In this document: in pieces, positions 49,246 to 60,338 of the stretch
Layout: each line of letters starts with the position of its first letter
Position numbering within the stretch: the first letter of the stretch is position 1
NCBI RefSeq assembly: GCF_019977315.1
Contig: NZ_AP024652.1
Location: forward strand, 558,001 to 622,000
Direction: 5' to 3'
Length of the DNA stretch: 64,000 bases
Source of the DNA: Arthrobacter sp. StoSoilB22
GTDB taxonomy: Bacteria; Actinomycetota; Actinomycetes; Actinomycetales; Micrococcaceae
Notes under the pieces: model-generated
The model's input: only the letters and a program-made list of their open reading frames with translations
What the model was told of the DNA's origin: nothing
The model's database searches: none
Program-made: the position numbers and the translations under genes

Positions 49246-50994
49246 TTACTCCACGAGCTTACCGGCGACCGAATCGTCCGCGTTGGCCTCGGCGAGCGCC
49301 CGGAAGGAATCCGGAGCCGGAGACAGGCTTTCGAAACTGACGCCCTCATCTGTGGACCAGACAAAGTTCCCTTGCAGCGCGGGATCTGCCGTTGGGTAGT
49401 CAGCCCGGTTGTGGGCTCCGCGGGTTTCGCGGCGTTCGAGCGCGCACTCAAGGGTGGCTCGTGCTGCCAGCAGGGAGCCGAGGAGGTCATAGGCGTGGGC
49501 CAGATCATCGAAGCCTGCGATGTCCGGGTGGGCTGTGACCAGTTGGGCACGTTCCTCCAAGGCGGTCAATTTCTCCAGTCCTCGTTCCAGTCCTTGTTCC
49601 GTCCGCACAACTCCGGCGTGTTCGGTCATGAGGTTGCGTAGTTCACGCTGCAGCCTGCGGGCGGACTCTGTTCCACGTTCGCCGAGGAGTGTCTGCATTT
49701 CCCCGCGGGCTATTCCGATCGCCCCGGGATCCCGGACAATGTGGGTGCGCGAATGAACGTAGTGGGCCACGTGTTCGCCGGTGATACGACCGTAGACGAG
49801 TAACTCAATCAATGAATTGCCGCCGAGACGGTTGGCGCCGTGAAGCCCGGAGGATGCCTCACCGATCGCATAAAGGCCGTTCACTCCCGTTCCGTGGTCC
49901 TCCGGTGCAACCCACACCCCGCCCATTGAGTAATGAGCGGTGGGCGCAATTTCGATTTTGGTGGTGGTGATGTCCAGCATCTGCAGGTCGATCATGGTGC
50001 GGTAGACCCGGGGCAGCTTTTCCATGATGGTTTCCCGAGGCAGGTGGGAGACGTCCAGGTAGACGCCGCCCTTCTCGGTCCCGCGACCTTCGGCCACCTC
50101 CGTGAATGCGGCCAGCGCAACCCGGTCACGGGTGGACAGTTCCATGCGCTCGGGATCGTAGCGTTCCATAAAGCGCTCACCCAGAGCGTTGGTGAGGATG
50201 CCTCCCTCTCCGCGCGCCGCCTCGGAGACCAGGGTGCCGGCGGCGTCGTCTGGCTCCAAGAGGCCGGAAGGGTGGAACTGGACCAGCTCGGCGTCGCGGA
50301 TCCTGGCTCCGGCCAGCGCAGCCAGACGGAAGGAATCCCCGGTGTTCTCATCGCGTCGGGAAGAGGTGTGACGCCAGATGCGTGTGTGCCCGCCCGCGGC
50401 CAGGATGACCGCATCAGCGTGGATCTGCACGGGGGTACCGTCTACGACGTCGAATCCGTAGGCTCCAAAGACGGTGCCGTCGGCAACAAGCAACCTCGTG
50501 ATGTAGACGGTGTCGATGATGGGGACGTTCAACTCTGCCGCCCGGCGCATCAGGGTGCGCTGGATTTCCAACCCGGTGTAGTCCCCGGCGTAGGCGGTAC
50601 GCCGATACTTGTGGGCGCCAAAGAATCGCTGGGAAATTCGTCCATCCGCCTCCCGGGCGAACGGCATACCCCACCGTTCAAGGTCCTCGATACCTCGTGC
50701 CGCGTTGCGGGCTACGGTCTCCACGATTGAGGGATCGGCTAGGAAGTAGGACTCCCGCAAGGTATCAGCGGCGTGCTGCTGCCAGCTGTCCTCAGGGTCC
50801 ATGGTGCCCAGCGCGGCGTTGATGCCCCCGGCGGCCAGGCTCGTGTGGGCGTCGTGTTTGCGACGCTTACCCACCGCCAACACCTGGACCCCGCGCTGGG
50901 CGAGTTCAATGGAAGCGCGCAGACCGGCGCCTCCGGTGCCGATAACGAGCACCGAAGTGGACAAAAGTCGTTCTGGAGTGGTGTTGAGGTTCAT
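49246..50994 (-). CDS. SdhA/FrdA-type FAD flavoprotein, without its usual partners
   Basis: A 582-residue flavoprotein of the succinate dehydrogenase / fumarate reductase / L-aspartate oxidase family. The FAD site is VIGTGGAGLRASIE, followed by HTSLAAGGINAALG, where H50 occupies the covalent-FAD His of SdhA/FrdA; NadB proteins lack it. QFHPSGLLEPDDAAGTLVSEAARGEGG and HGANRLGGNSLIELLVYGR are the substrate and C-terminal motifs. There is no SdhB iron-sulfur or membrane subunit gene nearby. It is divergent from a LysR gene, with malate dehydrogenase just beyond, suggesting C4-dicarboxylate metabolism. ATG 50994 has GAGG upstream. Confidence 0.85.
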   Translation of the reverse strand: MNLNTTPERLLSTSVLVIGTGGAGLRASIELAQRGVQVLAVGKRRKHDAHTSLAAGGINAALGTMDPEDSWQQHAADTLRESYFLADPSIVETVARNAARGIEDLERWGMPFAREADGRISQRFFGAHKYRRTAYAGDYTGLEIQRTLMRRAAELNVPIIDTVYITRLLVADGTVFGAYGFDVVDGTPVQIHADAVILAAGGHTRIWRHTSSRRDENTGDSFRLAALAGARIRDAELVQFHPSGLLEPDDAAGTLVSEAARGEGGILTNALGERFMERYDPERMELSTRDRVALAAFTEVAEGRGTEKGGVYLDVSHLPRETIMEKLPRVYRTMIDLQMLDITTTKIEIAPTAHYSMGGVWVAPEDHGTGVNGLYAIGEASSGLHGANRLGGNSLIELLVYGRITGEHVAHYVHSRTHIVRDPGAIGIARGEMQTLLGERGTESARRLQRELRNLMTEHAGVVRTEQGLERGLEKLTALEERAQLVTAHPDIAGFDDLAHAYDLLGSLLAARATLECALERRETRGAHNRADYPTADPALQGNFVWSTDEGVSFESLSPAPDSFRALAEANADDSVAGKLVE

Positions 50995-51065
50995 GACTAT
51001 CACGCTAAATGGCCGTACGTCATGTATCCAATGAATTATTTGAGTCACCACGATGCATTTATGCT

Positions 51066-52007
51066 ATGAGAATGAAGCTAGAGCAGTTACGCTCCTTCGA
51101 GGCCATCGCCCGAGTGGGGCACTTCACACGCGCGGCGGAGCAGTTGTATCTTGCGCAACCTTCTCTTAGCCGGCAGATCGCAGCACTTGAGGCCGATCTT
51201 GGAATGGCCCTGTTCCATCGCGGACCCTCGGGAGCAACTCTGACGACTGCGGGAGAGCTCCTCCTGCCCATAGCCCGGCGCATGCTTGGAGACGCAGAGA
51301 CTGCGCGGGAGCAGATGAACGAGCTAGCGGGATTGCGCCGGGGCCGCATTCGCCTGGGCGCCCCACCTACCTTGTGCGTCTCACTGGTGGCCGATGTACT
51401 GGCCGCCTTCCGAAGCGCGCACCCCGGAGTCGAACTGCACATCACCGAAGGCGGTTCGCGATTCCTGGTTGATGCCCTGAACGAAAGCGCGCTGGACCTG
51501 GCCTTGGTGGTAACCCGTGGATCGGATCCCGCCGTGCACGGCACGGAATTGATTCCGCTGCTGACCGAGGAGCTGGTGGTTGTGTCGGCCGCTGGATCTG
51601 CGCAGCGCGAAGAGCTCACCCTGGAAGAACTGGCGAACATTCCGCAGGTGGCCTTCAACAGAAGTTATGACCTGAGGGTGGCCACCGAGGCGGCCTTTTC
51701 CGCCAGAGGATTGGAACCGCTGATCGCCGTCGAAGGCGCAGAGATGGACGCCGTGCTGCGGTTCGTGGAACGGGGACTGGGCGTGGCGGTGGTGCCGGCA
51801 ATGGTTGTCATCGGCCGGCCTGGGCTGCGTAGTGCCCGTTTGGTCAACCCGTCGCTGACACGGACCGTCAACCTGGCCCGACGCAACGACATCGCTCCTT
51901 CGGCAGCCACGGCAGCAATGCAGGACTTTATCTTCACCACGGTGGACCGGCTTGCCGCGCCAGGCACTGAGCTTGCACGCCTGGTCACGCCAACTCAGCG
52001 CCGCTGA
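51066..52007 (+). CDS. LysR-family transcriptional regulator
   Basis: A 313-residue regulator with a classic LysR HTH (LEQLRSFEAIARVGHFTRAAEQLYLAQPSLSRQIAALEADLG) and effector domain. Two ATGs (51066, 51072) are possible; neither has a strong ribosome binding site. The 71-base AT-rich gap to the divergent flavoprotein gene makes that gene the obvious target, and the malate dehydrogenase gene starts on the far side. Confidence 0.9.
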   Translation: MRMKLEQLRSFEAIARVGHFTRAAEQLYLAQPSLSRQIAALEADLGMALFHRGPSGATLTTAGELLLPIARRMLGDAETAREQMNELAGLRRGRIRLGAPPTLCVSLVADVLAAFRSAHPGVELHITEGGSRFLVDALNESALDLALVVTRGSDPAVHGTELIPLLTEELVVVSAAGSAQREELTLEELANIPQVAFNRSYDLRVATEAAFSARGLEPLIAVEGAEMDAVLRFVERGLGVAVVPAMVVIGRPGLRSARLVNPSLTRTVNLARRNDIAPSAATAAMQDFIFTTVDRLAAPGTELARLVTPTQRR

Positions 52008-52013
52008 CGTATG

Positions 52014-53000
52014 TCAGATCAAGCCGAGTTCAGCCACGGCAGCCCGCTCGTCCAAAAGCTCACTGGCTGTAGCATCCATCTTCCCGCGGCTAAAGTCGTT
52101 CACTTCCAGTCCTTGAACAATTTCCCAGTTTCCGTCCGAAGTAGTCACCGGGTATGAGTAAATAAGTCCCTCGGGCACCCCGTATGAACCGTCGGAGGCT
52201 ACGGCCATCGATACCCAATCGTCCTCGGGTGTGCCAAGGAGCCAATCGCGGGCTGCGTCCACGGTGGCTGAAGCTGCCGATGCCGCAGAAGAGGCGCCCC
52301 GGGCGTCGATGATCGCTGCTCCTCGCTGGGCAACCGTGGGGATGAAGTGGTTCTCAATCCAGTCCTGATCGTTCACCACCTCGGCCGCGTTCCGGCCAGC
52401 GACTTCGGCATGGAAGATGTCCGGATACTGTGTTGCGGAGTGATTGCCCCACACGGTCATCCTGCGGATGTCCCCAACCCGGACACCGGTCTTCCTGGCG
52501 AGCTGTCCAAGGGCGCGGTTGTGATCCAACCGGGTCAGCGCGCTGAACCGTTCTGCGGGGATGTCCGGGGCGTTGGTCATGGCAATCAAAGCGTTGGTGT
52601 TGGCCGGATTTCCCGTTACGCCGATCCGAACGTCGTCGGCCGCGACCCTGTTGAGGGCCTGGCCTTGCGCGGTGAAGATCGCACCATTGGCACTGAGTAG
52701 CTCGCCGCGTTCCATGCCTTTGGTCCGCGGCCGTGCGCCAACGAGGAGGGCCAGATTCACGGCGTCGAAAATATGGTCGGCGTCGTCGCCGATCTCCACC
52801 GAGTCCAGGGTGGGAAAAGCGCAATCGTCCAGCTCCATCACAACACCCTCAAGTGCCTTTAACGCGGGGGTGATCTCCAGGAGCCTGAGTTGCACCTGAG
52901 TATCGGGACCGAACAAGGCACCACTGGCGATCCGGAAGAGGAGGCTGTAGCCGATCTGGCCAGCTGCGCCGGTCACAGCGATCTTGATGGGCGTTCTCAC
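52014..53000 (-). CDS. mdh: Malate dehydrogenase
   Basis: A 328-residue NAD-dependent enzyme of the cytosolic-type MDH branch common in actinobacteria. [19 protein letters not shown] is the NAD site, [17 protein letters not shown] contains the substrate Arg pair, NPANTNALI and LTRLDHNRA hold the catalytic Asp, and [13 protein letters not shown] the catalytic His. GTG 53000 follows AAGGAG. Co-regulation with the SdhA-like flavoprotein is possible; the LysR gene between them ends six bases from the mdh stop. Confidence 0.95.
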   Translation of the reverse strand: MRTPIKIAVTGAAGQIGYSLLFRIASGALFGPDTQVQLRLLEITPALKALEGVVMELDDCAFPTLDSVEIGDDADHIFDAVNLALLVGARPRTKGMERGELLSANGAIFTAQGQALNRVAADDVRIGVTGNPANTNALIAMTNAPDIPAERFSALTRLDHNRALGQLARKTGVRVGDIRRMTVWGNHSATQYPDIFHAEVAGRNAAEVVNDQDWIENHFIPTVAQRGAAIIDARGASSAASAASATVDAARDWLLGTPEDDWVSMAVASDGSYGVPEGLIYSYPVTTSDGNWEIVQGLEVNDFSRGKMDATASELLDERAAVAELGLI

Positions 53001-53129
53001 GTGTGGTTCTCCTTGCTGTTCTGACGTATCCGATGGACTTTGCAAGCTGTAAGTCATCGTGCCACAGAGCCGGCCAACGACTCATTGCGACATCGCCGGA
53101 ACAAACACGAAACCGCTGGAACAACGCGA

Positions 53130-53172
53130 AATCGCCGGACGGGCCCAGCGAACTGGAGCCCTTCCGGCGATT
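53130..53172 (-). terminator. Terminator after the alpha/beta hydrolase gene
   Basis: AATCGCCGGA (53130-53139) pairs with TCCGGCGATT (53163-53172), and inside GGGC and CCAG pair with CTGG and GCCC around a CGAA tetraloop, with one bulged A. Read on the minus strand it ends in TTTCG. It lies 40 bases after the hydrolase stop. Confidence 0.7.
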
Positions 53173-53212
53173 CAGGTGGAACGGGCGGCGAGTTGCCGCC
53201 GTCGTGAGTTCT

Positions 53213-54705
<1,493 letters not shown>

Positions 54706-54749
54706 GCTTCTGAGACGAGTCGAACGGCTCGTCAGGAAGTAGACCATTC

Positions 54750-56051
54750 GTGTTTGAAGTCCCCAGCATCTTGTTCCTCTCGGCAGGCTTTGCGGTGTTG
54801 GCCGCCGCTGTCCTGCCAAAATTGTTGCGCCACATGCCTCTCTCAATGCCCATGGTCTTCCTGGGTAGCGGCATTCTGGCATTCACCTTGCTTCCTGATT
54901 TGCCGGACCCGGACCCTATTCTCCATGCGGACTTCGCGATGCATTTGACGGAAGTGTGCGTCATCATTTCACTCATGGGTGCGGGACTGGCCCTGGACAG
55001 GCCCTTCCATTGGCGGGGTTGGTCCACTACCTGGCGTTTGCTGGGGATCGTCATGCCGTTGTGCATACTTGCGATGACGCTGATGGGCTTGTGGGTGTTG
55101 GGGCTGGGTCTGGCCGCCGCCATCCTCGTTGGGGCCGCGATTGCACCCACCGACCCGGTGTTGGCCTCCGAGGTCCAAGTAGGAAAACCCGCAGACACGG
55201 AAGAGGACCCGGATGAGGATGAGGTCCGCTTCGCCTTGACCTCAGAGGCCGGTTTGAATGATGGCCTGGCCTTCCCGTTTGTATATCTGGCCATCCTCAT
55301 CAGCTTGGTGGGGGCATCTCCCAGCGCATGGTTGGGGGAGTGGGTTGGCCTGGATGTTCTGTGGCGAATAGCTGTTGGCGTGCTGCTCGGTTTCGGTACC
55401 GGCAAACTCCTGAGCCTGATTTTCTTTGCCGCCAAAGGAAAGAGCTTCCGGTTATCGGATCACTCTGAAGGTTTCGTGGCGCTCGCGGCCACCTTCCTGG
55501 CTTACGGCGTGGCCGAATTGGTGGAAGGCTACGGGTTCGTCGCCGTCTTCATCTGCGCCGTGACTATCCGTTCTGCTGAACGCCACCACTCGTACCACCA
55601 GGTGCTGCACGGTTATGTTGAGCAGCTCGAGCGCCTCATGACTGTGGTGATCCTGGTGCTCCTTGGAGGCGCCATTGCCCGCGGTCTCTTGGATGGGATC
55701 GGGTGGACGGAGGTGCTGGTAGCTTTGGTGTTCCTTTTGTTGGTCCGTCCGTTGGCAGGATGGCTCGGGTTGATGGGTGGCAAGACCGGGCCACGGGAAC
55801 GCCTGGCCATCTCCTACTTCGGCATCCGCGGGATCGGCTCACTGTATTACGTGGGATACGCCCTGACCCATGGGAACTTCGACGCCGAGTCGGAGAAGCT
55901 TTGGGCCTTTATTGCGCTGGTGGTGGCGCTGTCCATCGTGGTGCACGGGGCCACCACTGCACCGCTGATGAACCGGCTGGATCGGCTGCGGCTGGCCGCG
56001 GCTCGCGAGCAGCATGGCGACGAAGGCCGGGCGCCGACAACCGCTGTTTAG
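54750..56051 (+). CDS. Cation:proton antiporter, NhaP/CPA1 family
   Basis: A 433-residue membrane protein with about 12 helices exchanging Na+ (or K+) for H+. GAAIAPTDPVLASEV (about residues 127-141) holds the conserved TDP ion-site motif, followed by EVRFALTSEAGLNDGLAFPFV with the partner Asp region (SEAGLNDG). An acidic loop (TEEDPDEDE) lies between. GTG 54750 is preceded by AGGAAG at a slightly long spacing. It is 44 bases after tetR, but a functional link to it is not obvious. Confidence 0.92.
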   Translation: MFEVPSILFLSAGFAVLAAAVLPKLLRHMPLSMPMVFLGSGILAFTLLPDLPDPDPILHADFAMHLTEVCVIISLMGAGLALDRPFHWRGWSTTWRLLGIVMPLCILAMTLMGLWVLGLGLAAAILVGAAIAPTDPVLASEVQVGKPADTEEDPDEDEVRFALTSEAGLNDGLAFPFVYLAILISLVGASPSAWLGEWVGLDVLWRIAVGVLLGFGTGKLLSLIFFAAKGKSFRLSDHSEGFVALAATFLAYGVAELVEGYGFVAVFICAVTIRSAERHHSYHQVLHGYVEQLERLMTVVILVLLGGAIARGLLDGIGWTEVLVALVFLLLVRPLAGWLGLMGGKTGPRERLAISYFGIRGIGSLYYVGYALTHGNFDAESEKLWAFIALVVALSIVVHGATTAPLMNRLDRLRLAAAREQHGDEGRAPTTAV

Positions 56052-56132
56052 CGTGCGAACGTGTGACCGGCGCCCACTTCACAGTGGACGGGCTCCCTGC
56101 GGAAGGAGACCGGGCCATGGAAGACTGGTGGC

Positions 56133-57275
56133 ATGTCTCCCCGTCCCATGAAACCGCGCCCCCAGTCCGACGCCGTTGACAATGATGGCCCCAGGCCGCT
56201 GAGTAAAGGGCGCCGTCACCTCGCTATGAGGCTCGACGACGCGTGGCTTGGTTTTCAGACGCGCCTCGCCATCCGGCGTGGCCGGGTGGAAACCGTCATC
56301 CCTTACACCGGGTACGGGAGCACCTCCTGGGTGCGGGTCCTTGCGCGGGTTGTCCGCAGTGACCCCCGGGACGCCGCGGGTCACGCCCGTCCATTACAGG
56401 AAAGCATGCGCGGGTGGCGCAACTTCACCAGTGCGCCCGTGGCAAATGCTCGTGTGAACGTGACCATTGCCGGCACGGTTTTCGATGTGAAGGCTGACCG
56501 CGGCGGAGTGGTGGATGCGCGTATTCCAGTAGCCCTGGACGCCGGGTGGCACACCATCACCCTTCAGTCGGGGGAATCCGAAACCGTAGAGGCTCCTGTG
56601 GAGATCGTCGCGGATGATGCAGAGTTCGGCGTGGTATCTGACATCGACGACACCGTGATGGTCACGGCACTGCCGCGTCCTTTCCTGGCAGCGTGGAACA
56701 CTTTTGTCCTCAACGAGCACGCCAGAACCCCCACGCCGGGCATGGCGGTGTTGTACGAACGGATTGCCCGGACGGCGCCTTCGGCTCCAGTGCTGTATCT
56801 GTCCACCGGGGCCTGGAACGTAGCACCGACGCTGTCCAGATTCCTGTCCCGCAATCTGTACCCCGCCGGGCCCAAGCTTTTGACCGACTGGGGTCCCACT
56901 CCTGACCGTTGGTTCCGCAGCGGGCAAGAGCACAAACGGACCTCGTTGGAACGCCTCGCGGAGGAATTCCCCAACATCAAGTGGCTGTTGGTGGGCGACG
57001 ACGGCCAGCACGACGAAGCGATTTACTCCGAGTTCGCCCACCGTCATCCCGCCAATGTCAGGGCCATCGCCATCCGCCAACTCTCGGCCGGTGAAGCGGT
57101 GCTGGCGGGTGGTCGCTCCAAGTCAGGCGGCCAACCAACCCCCGGGGTTCCTTGGATCTACGCGCCGGATGGGGCGGGAATGTCTGCCAGGCTCGAAGAG
57201 CTGGGCGTCATCCGGAACGAGGTCCGCTCCGCCGACGATCCAGAGGAAGGCGACGTTCAAGCAGCCTCGGAGTAG
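56133..57275 (+). CDS. App1-type phosphatidate phosphatase domain protein (DUF2183)
   Basis: A 380-residue protein. The N-terminal half (to about 165) is a beta-rich domain (VETVIPYTGYGSTSWVRVLARV, SGESETVEAPVEIV). The C-terminal half has the HAD-like catalytic motif VVSDIDDTVMVTALPR (from about residue 168), LYLSTGAWNVAPTL and LLVGDDGQHDEAIY, as in App1 phosphatidate phosphatase. It may dephosphorylate lipid phosphates. ATG 56133 has only a weak ribosome binding site. Confidence 0.87.
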   Translation: MSPRPMKPRPQSDAVDNDGPRPLSKGRRHLAMRLDDAWLGFQTRLAIRRGRVETVIPYTGYGSTSWVRVLARVVRSDPRDAAGHARPLQESMRGWRNFTSAPVANARVNVTIAGTVFDVKADRGGVVDARIPVALDAGWHTITLQSGESETVEAPVEIVADDAEFGVVSDIDDTVMVTALPRPFLAAWNTFVLNEHARTPTPGMAVLYERIARTAPSAPVLYLSTGAWNVAPTLSRFLSRNLYPAGPKLLTDWGPTPDRWFRSGQEHKRTSLERLAEEFPNIKWLLVGDDGQHDEAIYSEFAHRHPANVRAIAIRQLSAGEAVLAGGRSKSGGQPTPGVPWIYAPDGAGMSARLEELGVIRNEVRSADDPEEGDVQAASE

Positions 57276-57362
57276 TCACTACGCGACGTCGACAAACGTC
57301 GAAGCGGGCCCAAACTACCGGCGATCCGGCAGGATTCCAGCGATCTCTGCGCCGTTACCCTC

Positions 57363-58457
57363 TTAGCCGCCGGCCTGGCTGAGTACGTCCGCCTCTCTGG
57401 GTGCTCCGACGGATCCCCGGTGGATCAAGGTGGCCACCAACTCGCGAGCAGGCGCTGACGATCTCCTGCCCTCAATTTGCCGGATCAATGCCGAAGCGGC
57501 TGCAATTCCCATGTCGTAGACGGGCTGTGCGATCACGGTGAGCGGGGGAGTGGTGAGGCGCGTCCACGCGAAATCGTCGTACATGAGGAATGAGACGTCG
57601 TCCGGGATGGCAAGCCCGGATTCCTGGATAGCTTCCACCACGCTCAGGGCAATCAGGCCGTCCGAGGCGATGATCGCTGTGGCTGCGTCCGGCCCACTAA
57701 GAAGCTGGCGGGTGATCTCCTTGGTGGATTCGGCGTCTCCGGCGTTGAGCCGAACCAGGTCTGCCGGGAAGCTGAGACCCTGGTCGTCGAAGGCTCGGCG
57801 GATCCCGTCAAGACGGTCCGAGATCTGCGAGGAGTCCAAAGCCATCCCGTCCTGGTAGGGTCGGTCTGCCTTGAGGGTGGAAACGAAAGCGATGCGCCGG
57901 TGTCCGGCCTCGATCAAGTACTTGGTGGATTCATAGGAGATGCCGCCCATGTCCACGGCGAAGGTCTCAACGTCCAGACCTTCGGCTCCACGGTCCAACA
58001 AAACAAGTGGACGACCGGAATCGCGGACCTGCCGCAAATGCGAGGTCTCCACGGACGAGGCTGGCGCCACAATGAGCCCATCAACCCGCTTGTCCAACAG
58101 CACGCGGACGGCGTCCACCTCGGCGGTTTGTTCCTCGTCAGTGTTAATGAGGATGACGTTGAAGCCGCTCTTCTTGGCGGTGTCCGTGATGCCCCTGGTG
58201 GCGAGCCCGAAATGCGGGTTTTCGATATCGCCCACCACAACGCCAATGGTGTTCGATTTGCCCGTGTTCATGCTGCGCGCCAGCTCGTTGGGCCGGTACT
58301 CGAGCTTTTCGGCCGCGGCCAGGACGCGCTCGCGGACGTCGTCGCTGACCGCCCCGTAGTTGCCCAGTGCGCGGGCTGCTTGGGCCTTGGACACTTGCGC
58401 GGCCTTGGCGACGTCGGCAACCGTTACGTCCCGCCGTCGGGATCCTTCAGTGCTCAT
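57363..58457 (-). CDS. LacI-family transcriptional regulator
   Basis: A 364-residue regulator with the HTH at about 10-58 (VTVADVAKAAQVSKAQAARALGNYGAVSDDVRERVLAAAEKLEYRPNELARSM) and a periplasmic-binding-like sensor. QVSKAQAARALGNYG in the recognition helix is unusual compared with the common VSxxTVSRVLN form. ATG 58457 has AAAGG at good spacing; a GTG at 58463 is possible. The divergent ABC operon and the mirrored operators at 58523-58561 show its target. Confidence 0.93.
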   Translation of the reverse strand: MSTEGSRRRDVTVADVAKAAQVSKAQAARALGNYGAVSDDVRERVLAAAEKLEYRPNELARSMNTGKSNTIGVVVGDIENPHFGLATRGITDTAKKSGFNVILINTDEEQTAEVDAVRVLLDKRVDGLIVAPASSVETSHLRQVRDSGRPLVLLDRGAEGLDVETFAVDMGGISYESTKYLIEAGHRRIAFVSTLKADRPYQDGMALDSSQISDRLDGIRRAFDDQGLSFPADLVRLNAGDAESTKEITRQLLSGPDAATAIIASDGLIALSVVEAIQESGLAIPDDVSFLMYDDFAWTRLTTPPLTVIAQPVYDMGIAAASALIRQIEGRRSSAPARELVATLIHRGSVGAPREADVLSQAGG

Positions 58458-58522
58458 GTTCACCTTTCACGTGGGGTGTTGACGCGGCTTTGTGACTTCC
58501 GCTACATTCTAATCAATCGATG

Positions 58523-58561
58523 TGAGTCCGGTCTCAATCCTAGGGTCTGAGACCGGACTCA
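58523..58561. promoter_or_regulatory. Two mirrored LacI-type operators
   Basis: TGAGTCCGGTCTCA (58523-58536) and TGAGACCGGACTCA (58548-58561) are exact complements separated by 11 bases. Each is itself a near-palindrome TGAGnCCGGnCTCA with the central CG usual for LacI operators, so two dimers could bind 25 bp apart. They lie between the LacI gene and the first ABC gene. Confidence 0.82.
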
Positions 58562-58637
58562 ACAAGACCCCGCATCGAGCAATAACACTTTGCGGCTCCT
58601 GACAGCACCGCTCTCCCTCCCACGATTGGACAACGCT

Positions 58638-59504
58638 GTGTTCAAACTGAACTTCCGCCCGGCAGCCCTCGCAGCAGCGGCTCTGGCGGCCATCCTCGCC
58701 CTCTCGGGATGCGGCGGATCCTCCGCCAGCTCCTCGCCCTCAGCCGATAACCCCTACGGCCTGATCGAGCCCGGCACCATCCGCGTCGCCAGCCTCGGCG
58801 ATTCCAAGCCCTACACCTTCACCGACGCCGCGGGTAACTTCACTGGCTTTGACGTGGAACTCTTCAAGGACGTGGCCCAACGGGCCGGCGTAGACAAAGT
58901 CGTCTTCACCGGACAGGACTTCTCCGGACTTCTGGCAGCGGTAGCCAACGGCCAGTTCGACGTGGGCGTGGCGGCCATCGGCATCACGGACAAGCGCAAG
59001 GAAACTGTGGACTTCTCCGACGGCTACCTCGCCGGATACCTGACAGTCATCACCACCAAGAACTCCGGCATCAACGACGCCGACGGCCTGAACGGCAAGC
59101 GCCTGGGCGTTGTCCAAGGCACCCTGCAGGAAGCCTACGCCGTGAAGAACTTCACCTCGGCGCAGTTGGTCCGCTTCCCGGACAACAACACCGCCATTTC
59201 AGCAGTCAACAGCGGTTCCGTGGACGCCCACTTCCTGGACTACGAGGCCGCCAAGGAATACCAGGAGCAGTTTGGACTGGTCAGCGCCGCGGACATTCCG
59301 TCCTTCGATGCTCCGGCAGGTTTCGCAATAGCCAAGGACAAGCCCGCCTTCAAGGAAGCCCTGAACAAGGGCCTGGCCGAAGCAATGGAGGACGGCACGT
59401 GGAAGAAGCTCTACGAAAAGTGGTTCCCGGGTTCGCCGATGCCGGAACAGTACCTCCCGAAGGCCGAGCGGACCTCCAGCCCTTCCCCGACGGCAAGTAA
59501 GTAA
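58638..59504 (+). CDS. Polar amino acid-type ABC transporter substrate-binding lipoprotein
   Basis: A 288-residue solute-binding protein (family 3). The signal ends in lipobox LSGC, then [39 protein letters not shown] and [31 protein letters not shown] are typical of amino acid/opine binders. GTG 58638 gives a normal signal peptide; the frame continues upstream into the operator region. The ligand is unknown; the downstream oxidase and dehydrogenase suggest an amine, amino acid derivative or opine rather than a standard amino acid. Confidence 0.92.
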   Translation: MFKLNFRPAALAAAALAAILALSGCGGSSASSSPSADNPYGLIEPGTIRVASLGDSKPYTFTDAAGNFTGFDVELFKDVAQRAGVDKVVFTGQDFSGLLAAVANGQFDVGVAAIGITDKRKETVDFSDGYLAGYLTVITTKNSGINDADGLNGKRLGVVQGTLQEAYAVKNFTSAQLVRFPDNNTAISAVNSGSVDAHFLDYEAAKEYQEQFGLVSAADIPSFDAPAGFAIAKDKPAFKEALNKGLAEAMEDGTWKKLYEKWFPGSPMPEQYLPKAERTSSPSPTASK

Positions 59505-59549
59505 GCCAGTAAGTAAGCCACCCAACACCTAACGTCTGAGAGCATTTCA

Positions 59550-60338
59550 ATGGATTGGCTCAATACCATCAGCCGCACGTTCTTCGACTTTGACGCCATG
59601 GTCGAAGTACTGCCCCAGCTCCTCGGAGTTGGCCTCCTCAACACCCTGATCATCTCCATCGCAGCAACCATCCTCGGCGTAGTGATGGGCATGGTGGTGG
59701 CGGTCATGGGAATCTCGCGGTCCAAGTGGCTGCGCATCCCGGCACGGATCTACACGGATCTCTTCCGTGGCCTGCCCGCCATCCTCACCATCCTGCTGAT
59801 CGGCCAGGGTTTTGCACGGTTGAGCCAGTCTGTCTTCGGGCCATCACCGTACCCGCTGGGAATCATCGCGCTAAGCCTCATCGCCAGCGCTTACATCGGA
59901 GAGATCTTCCGGGCCGGCATCCAGAGCGTGGACAAGGGCCAAGGGGAGGCTTGCCGCGCTTTGGGCATGAGCTATTCCAAATCCATGGCCCTGGTGGTGG
60001 TGCCGCAAGGGATCCGCAGGGTCCTGCCGGCCCTGGTGAACCAGTTCATTGCCATCGTCAAGGACTCTTCCTTGGTCTACTTCCTTGGACTCCTGGTCAG
60101 CGAGCGTGAACTGTTCCGGGTGGGCCAGGACGCAGCAGTATTGTCCGGCAACCTCTCACCGCTGGTCATGGCAGGCATCTTCTACCTGATCATCACAGTG
60201 CCGCTGACCCATCTGGTCAACTACTTCGACAACAAGTTCCGCACCGGCCGCCGTCGTCCCACGGCACCCACCAGTGGGCTGAAGGAAGTCAAGGAACTCG
60301 ATGCGGCCTCGCCGCTCATCACCGGGAGCAACACGTGA
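59550..60338 (+). CDS. Amino acid-type ABC transporter permease (HisM/GlnP family)
   Basis: A 262-residue permease with about five helices. The EAA motif GEACRALGMSYSKSMALVVVPQGIRRVLPAL lies at about residues 132-162, and GLLNTLIISIAATILGVVMG is the typical first helix. Its stop overlaps the ATPase GTG start by four bases. One permease gene only, so the channel is probably a homodimer. Confidence 0.93.
   Translation: MDWLNTISRTFFDFDAMVEVLPQLLGVGLLNTLIISIAATILGVVMGMVVAVMGISRSKWLRIPARIYTDLFRGLPAILTILLIGQGFARLSQSVFGPSPYPLGIIALSLIASAYIGEIFRAGIQSVDKGQGEACRALGMSYSKSMALVVVPQGIRRVLPALVNQFIAIVKDSSLVYFLGLLVSERELFRVGQDAAVLSGNLSPLVMAGIFYLIITVPLTHLVNYFDNKFRTGRRRPTAPTSGLKEVKELDAASPLITGSNT

Noticed and set aside
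49246..50994. L-aspartate oxidase (NadB)
   Set aside because: The FAD-linking His position (H50) is present, which NadB lacks, and no other NAD-synthesis gene is nearby; kept as SdhA/FrdA-like.
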